A DNA stretch of 64,000 nucleotides, from contig CAWBFS010000020.1 in assembly GCA_963788085.1 (NCBI GenBank), positions 1 to 64,000 on the forward strand, in the 5' to 3' direction. Below the pieces are notes generated by a model, which worked only from the letters and a program-made list of their open reading frames with translations, was not told where the DNA came from and searched no databases. Origin of the DNA: AP-15 sp963788085 (GTDB lineage: Bacteria > Pseudomonadota > Alphaproteobacteria > ATCC43930 > CGMCC-115725). The translations under genes were made by a program, and so were the position numbers. Positions 60,794 through 64,000 of this stretch are shown piece after piece (positions within the stretch are counted from its first letter, which is position 1; each line of letters opens with the position of its first letter).

Positions 60794-62587
60794 ATGAATC
60801 CTCGCGCAAACTGCCTAACAGAGTGGCCCATAAATGCCGTCACTATTGTCCTCGCAGCGTTGTTGCTGACGACCGGAGTGCGGGCCCACGCTCAGCCAAC
60901 CAACAAAGCGTCGACGGCGGGCTCGGGTGCCTGCGCCGGGGATAATGGCGGCATCACGCTGTCCCCAGGCTTCTGCGCCACTGTTTTCGCTGACAAATTG
61001 GGCCATGCCCGGCATCTCGCGGTGGCCCCGGACGGCGTCGTCTATGTCAATACCTGGAGCGGGCGCTATTACCACGACGACACGCCCCCACCCGGCGGGT
61101 TTCTGATCGCCCTGCAGGATACCAAGGGCGACGGCCGGGCCGACAAGGTCGTCCGCTTTGGTCCAACCAAAGCGGAGGGTAACGCGGGAGGAACCGGCGT
61201 TGCCATCTACAAGGGCTATCTCTATGCCGAGACAAATGATCGGATCGTACGCTACCAGCTGCCGTCAAGTGGGATCGAGCCGACCGCACCGCCCGAAACC
61301 GTTGTGTCGGGGTTGCCGCTGACCGGCGATCATCCGATGCATCCCATCGCGATCGATGCTCAAGGCAACCTCTACGTCGACCTGGGATCCGCTACCAATT
61401 CGTGCCAAAGCCAGAATCGTATGCCGAATGTGCCGGGCAACAATCCCTGCACGGAATTGGAAACCCGGGCCGGCACGTGGCGCTACGATGCCAACCGGCT
61501 GGATCAGCATTTCTCGCCGGCCGAGCGCTTTGTCACGGGTCTGCGCAACGGCGAAGGGATCTCGTTCGATTCGGCGGGCAGGATTTTAGCGACCCAGCAT
61601 GGCCGGGACCAACTCGGGCAGAACTGGCCCAAGCTCTACACATTGAAGCAAAACGCCAACCTGCCGGCGGAGGAGCTGGTCCAATTGCGGCAGGGCGCCG
61701 ATTTCGGCTGGCCGGAATGCTATTACGATGACGCGCAGAAGAAGCTCGTCCTCGCCCCGGAATACGGTGGCGATGGCGGAAAGGCGGTGGGTGTCTGCGC
61801 GCAGAAGGATGGGCCGATAGCGGCGTTCCCGGCCCATTGGGCGCCCAACGACATGCTGATCTATGAGGGCAGCCAGTTCCCGTCCGCCTATAAAGACGGC
61901 GCCTTCATTGCATTCCACGGGTCCTGGAACCGGGCGCCGGAACCGCAAGGGGGCTACAACGTCGTGTTTCAGCCGTTGGCCGACGGCAAGGCTTCCGGGC
62001 CGTTCGTGGTTTTCGCGGACGGTTTCGCTGGAGCGATCAAGCAGCCAGGTCAGGCGGCACATCGCCCGACCGGGCTGGCGGTTGGGCCTGACGGTGCACT
62101 CTATATCGCCGACGATCAGGGTGGCCGGATTTGGCGCGTCACCTTCCAGGGTGGGAACAAATCGGCCGGAATTGCGGCGGCAGCGCCTCCGGCTACCACA
62201 CGGGCTTCAACAGGCAACCCTTTGCCGCCGGAGGGTATCCATCCGAACGCCGGCGCCAGTCCACTCCCGATACCGCCGGGCGCCTCGCCGGACCAGGTCG
62301 CGTTGGGGGAGCGCATATTTCAGGGACAGGCCGCTGGCGGGACGTGCGCCGGCTGCCACGGCACGGACGGCAAGGGCACGGGCATGGGTTCCGATTTGAC
62401 GAGCGGCAAATGGCTATGGGGCAACGGCAGCGTCCAAGCGATTACCCGAACGATCGCCCACGGTGTACCAAAGCCCAAGGAACACACCGGCGTGATGCCG
62501 CCCATGGGTGGTACCCAGCTCTCCCAAGCCGATCTCGCCGCGGTAGCAGATTACGTGTGGGCGATCGGTCACCAAAAGCCGCATTGA
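60794..62587 (+). CDS. Sorbosone-dehydrogenase-type beta-propeller fused to a c-type cytochrome
   Basis: 597 residues. Signal peptide (VTIVLAALLLTTGVRAHAQ). Residues ~50-460 are a PQQ-enzyme-like propeller (LAVAPDGVVYVNTWSGRYYH, GLRNGEGISFDSAGRILATQ, IAFHGSWNRAPEPQGGYNV, LAVGPDGALYIADDQGGRIW). The C-terminal cytochrome domain has CAGCHGTDGKGTG and a Met ligand in HTGVMPPMGG. It should oxidise a sugar or aldehyde in the periplasm and pass electrons to its own heme and then to an oxidase. Confidence 0.87.
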   Translation: MNPRANCLTEWPINAVTIVLAALLLTTGVRAHAQPTNKASTAGSGACAGDNGGITLSPGFCATVFADKLGHARHLAVAPDGVVYVNTWSGRYYHDDTPPPGGFLIALQDTKGDGRADKVVRFGPTKAEGNAGGTGVAIYKGYLYAETNDRIVRYQLPSSGIEPTAPPETVVSGLPLTGDHPMHPIAIDAQGNLYVDLGSATNSCQSQNRMPNVPGNNPCTELETRAGTWRYDANRLDQHFSPAERFVTGLRNGEGISFDSAGRILATQHGRDQLGQNWPKLYTLKQNANLPAEELVQLRQGADFGWPECYYDDAQKKLVLAPEYGGDGGKAVGVCAQKDGPIAAFPAHWAPNDMLIYEGSQFPSAYKDGAFIAFHGSWNRAPEPQGGYNVVFQPLADGKASGPFVVFADGFAGAIKQPGQAAHRPTGLAVGPDGALYIADDQGGRIWRVTFQGGNKSAGIAAAAPPATTRASTGNPLPPEGIHPNAGASPLPIPPGASPDQVALGERIFQGQAAGGTCAGCHGTDGKGTGMGSDLTSGKWLWGNGSVQAITRTIAHGVPKPKEHTGVMPPMGGTQLSQADLAAVADYVWAIGHQKPH

Positions 62588-62715
62588 ACCCTGGTCGGAC
62601 GCAGCGCAAACCTGCTCCGCTGGCGGAATTCACTGATCTCGCTCTCCGCCTCCGGGGTAAATCGTCGAGGTGAGGTGGGGGAATCCAGAGCGGTTGCCGG
62701 TGCTCACCGCACCTC

Positions 62716-62732
62716 CCACGCCTGGGGCGTGG
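62716..62732. terminator. Perfect 7-pair hairpin upstream of the MetE-like gene
   Basis: CCACGCC-TGG-GGCGTGG lies in the 62588-62774 gap, 129 bases after the sorbosone-dehydrogenase-like stop and 43 before the next start. It has no T run, so it is a weak terminator candidate or a leader structure. I do not recognise a riboswitch here. Confidence 0.3.
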
Positions 62733-62774
62733 CTCCTTCCCTCCGCTTGAACGCCCATTAAGAGGGTAGCTGTC

Positions 62775-63950
62775 ATGTACAAAGCATCAGCCGGCGTCAC
62801 GCTGCCGACCTCGATCATCGGCTCGCTGCCGCGGCCGAGCTGGTACACCGCGGGCCTCAGCTCGCAGAGCTTTCTCGAGGCGATGATGAACCTGCGCTAC
62901 CGCGAACAGTATGAGGACGCGGTGTCGGTCTATTTGCGCGCTCAGGAGACAGCCGGCCTCGACATCTGCACTGATGGCGACGCGCATTTCGACGAGCAGA
63001 TCAGCGGCATGAGCTGGCAGAGCTATCCGCTGACGCACATGGCCGGCTTCTCGGCGACGGCGGAGCCGAGCGCCTATCAGCTCGCCAGCAGCGCGCCGCG
63101 CGGGCATATCCTGCACGATTTCCTCGAAGCGCGCGTGCTGCCCAAGATTGTCGGACCGGTCGGCCCCGGCAATCTGCAATATGCCGCTATGTGGAAGGTG
63201 GCGCAGCGGCTAACGAAGAAGCCGGTCAAGTTCGGGAGCATTCTGCCCGAATTGCTCGCGGCCTCGGTCGCCGACGAATACTACAAGGATCCGATCGAAC
63301 GGGTGTGGGCATTGAGCGACGCGCTCAACCGTGAGCTCGGCGAACTGGCCGATGCCGGCTGCCCGGTGATCCAAATGGAGGAGCCGCAGATACACATGGT
63401 TCCGGTGCGCGGCAAGGCTTTCGGCAAGCTCGATGTCGACGAGCTCGCCAAACTCTTCAATAACACGGTCAAGGGACTGCGCGACAAGACAGAGGTCTGG
63501 TGCCACACCTGCTGGGGCAACCCTTCGCAGCAGCGGATCTTCCGGGATGTGCAGAGCTATCAGCCGACATTGGCCGCACTCAACGAGGTCGATGCCGATG
63601 CGATCACCTTCGAGACCTGCTCCTCGGGCACCGGTGACCTCGAGGCGATCGGCGAAATCATCAAGGACAAGAAGATCGTGATCGGCGCCATCGACCATCA
63701 CACATTGCAGGTCGAGCGGCCGGACCAGGTGGCGGATCTGATCCGCGAGGCGCTGAAATATATTCCGCCCGAACGGCTCATCATCTCGTCGGACTGCGGC
63801 ATGGGGCGCGAGGGCATGAGCCGCCGGCACGCGACCTACAAGATGGTCGCGATGGTGCTGGGCACGAATATCGTCAGAAAGGAGCTCGGCCTCCCCGAAG
63901 CCGAATGCCTGGCCGCCGACCCGCGGTTTTCGTTGGCGACACCGCGATAG
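62775..63950 (+). CDS. MetE-like (cobalamin-independent methionine synthase C-terminal) methyltransferase
   Basis: 391 residues, a single TIM barrel like the C-terminal half of MetE. Zinc ligands are visible in WCHTCWGNPSQQ (HxC), in the Glu-rich FETCSSGTGDLEAIGE region and in IISSDCGMGREGMSRR. MQMEEPQ-type VIQMEEPQIHMVPVRGKAF supports folate- or thiol-binding. Free-standing members of this group often transfer methyl groups to homocysteine or other thiols from non-folate donors. Possible link to the Rieske demethylase upstream is inference. Confidence 0.87.
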   Translation: MYKASAGVTLPTSIIGSLPRPSWYTAGLSSQSFLEAMMNLRYREQYEDAVSVYLRAQETAGLDICTDGDAHFDEQISGMSWQSYPLTHMAGFSATAEPSAYQLASSAPRGHILHDFLEARVLPKIVGPVGPGNLQYAAMWKVAQRLTKKPVKFGSILPELLAASVADEYYKDPIERVWALSDALNRELGELADAGCPVIQMEEPQIHMVPVRGKAFGKLDVDELAKLFNNTVKGLRDKTEVWCHTCWGNPSQQRIFRDVQSYQPTLAALNEVDADAITFETCSSGTGDLEAIGEIIKDKKIVIGAIDHHTLQVERPDQVADLIREALKYIPPERLIISSDCGMGREGMSRRHATYKMVAMVLGTNIVRKELGLPEAECLAADPRFSLATPR

Positions 63951-64000
63951 AGGCCAAACTCGTTCCGTCGGCTCAACAGTCGCCACACACCTAGGCCAGT

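Noticed and set aside
62588..62774. Leader upstream of the MetE-like gene as a SAM or cobalamin riboswitch
   Set aside because: I could not find the conserved core of any SAM, SAH or cobalamin riboswitch; only a short 7-pair hairpin is visible.

Overview
The window is a GC-rich (roughly 65% by eye) stretch of a free-living Gram-negative chromosome. The RND efflux and OprM-type genes, the thrS-infC and rpmI-rplT pairs, the NADH-dehydrogenase-like/SelD fusion, the TPR tail of an adenylate cyclase and several families of short palindromic repeats all point to an alphaproteobacterium, probably Hyphomicrobiales or Rhodospirillales. This placement is inference. Genes lie in short operons with many 1- to 4-base start/stop overlaps. 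There is no prophage, insertion sequence or CRISPR array.

Layout. 1-4364: tripartite RND efflux operon (minus strand) preceded by two tandem OmpA-type lipoproteins. 4494-8741: stand-alone 5'-3' exonuclease, enoyl-CoA hydratase, a PIN-domain gene with two indels, a Gfo/Idh/MocA oxidoreductase and a Crp/Fnr regulator. 8984-13102: acyl-CoA-dehydrogenase-like flavoenzyme, exported redoxin and a DsbD/ScsB-type thiol transporter. 13226-18791: polyphosphate glucokinase-like ROK kinase, amidohydrolase, rplT, rpmI, an inserted small exported protein, infC and thrS. 18779-23602: glycosyltransferase, alpha/beta hydrolase, prolyl-oligopeptidase-type peptidase, glutathione S-transferase. 23669-29466: a complete selenocysteine cassette, read on the minus strand as selD (fused to a flavin dehydrogenase domain), selA, selB, tRNA-Sec.

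29519-40035: luciferase-like oxidoreductase, a heme-oxygenase-like putative diiron protein divergent from an MFS exporter, a sensor histidine kinase, TauD-type dioxygenase plus rhodanese, HMG-CoA lyase, CDF metal exporter, FKBP isomerase and HEAT-repeat protein. 40175-42623: a tightly overlapped three-gene operon (2-hydroxyacid dehydrogenase, Gfo/Idh oxidoreductase, and a type II dehydroquinase-like protein lacking key catalytic residues). 42935-49110: lytic transglycosylase-like protein, an amidohydrolase relic, glycogen phosphorylase, GMC oxidoreductase. 49221-52303: cyclase-TPR and MazF relics, then a coupled SRAP/ATP-dependent DNA ligase pair and a thioesterase. 52429-64000: Tyr/Trp/Gly-rich exported protein, purC, two tandem Fe(II)/2-oxoglutarate dioxygenases, a lone receiver domain, CBS-BON protein coupled to pgk, a Rieske O-demethylase, two VOC proteins, a sorbosone-dehydrogenase/cytochrome c protein and a MetE-like methyltransferase.

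A caution for every reader: I find about 23 single-base reading-frame breaks in otherwise well-conserved genes, including essential thrS. About 19 are repaired by removing one base. This looks like insertion-biased sequence error rather than gene decay, so broken genes are given as whole loci unless sequence is truly missing.
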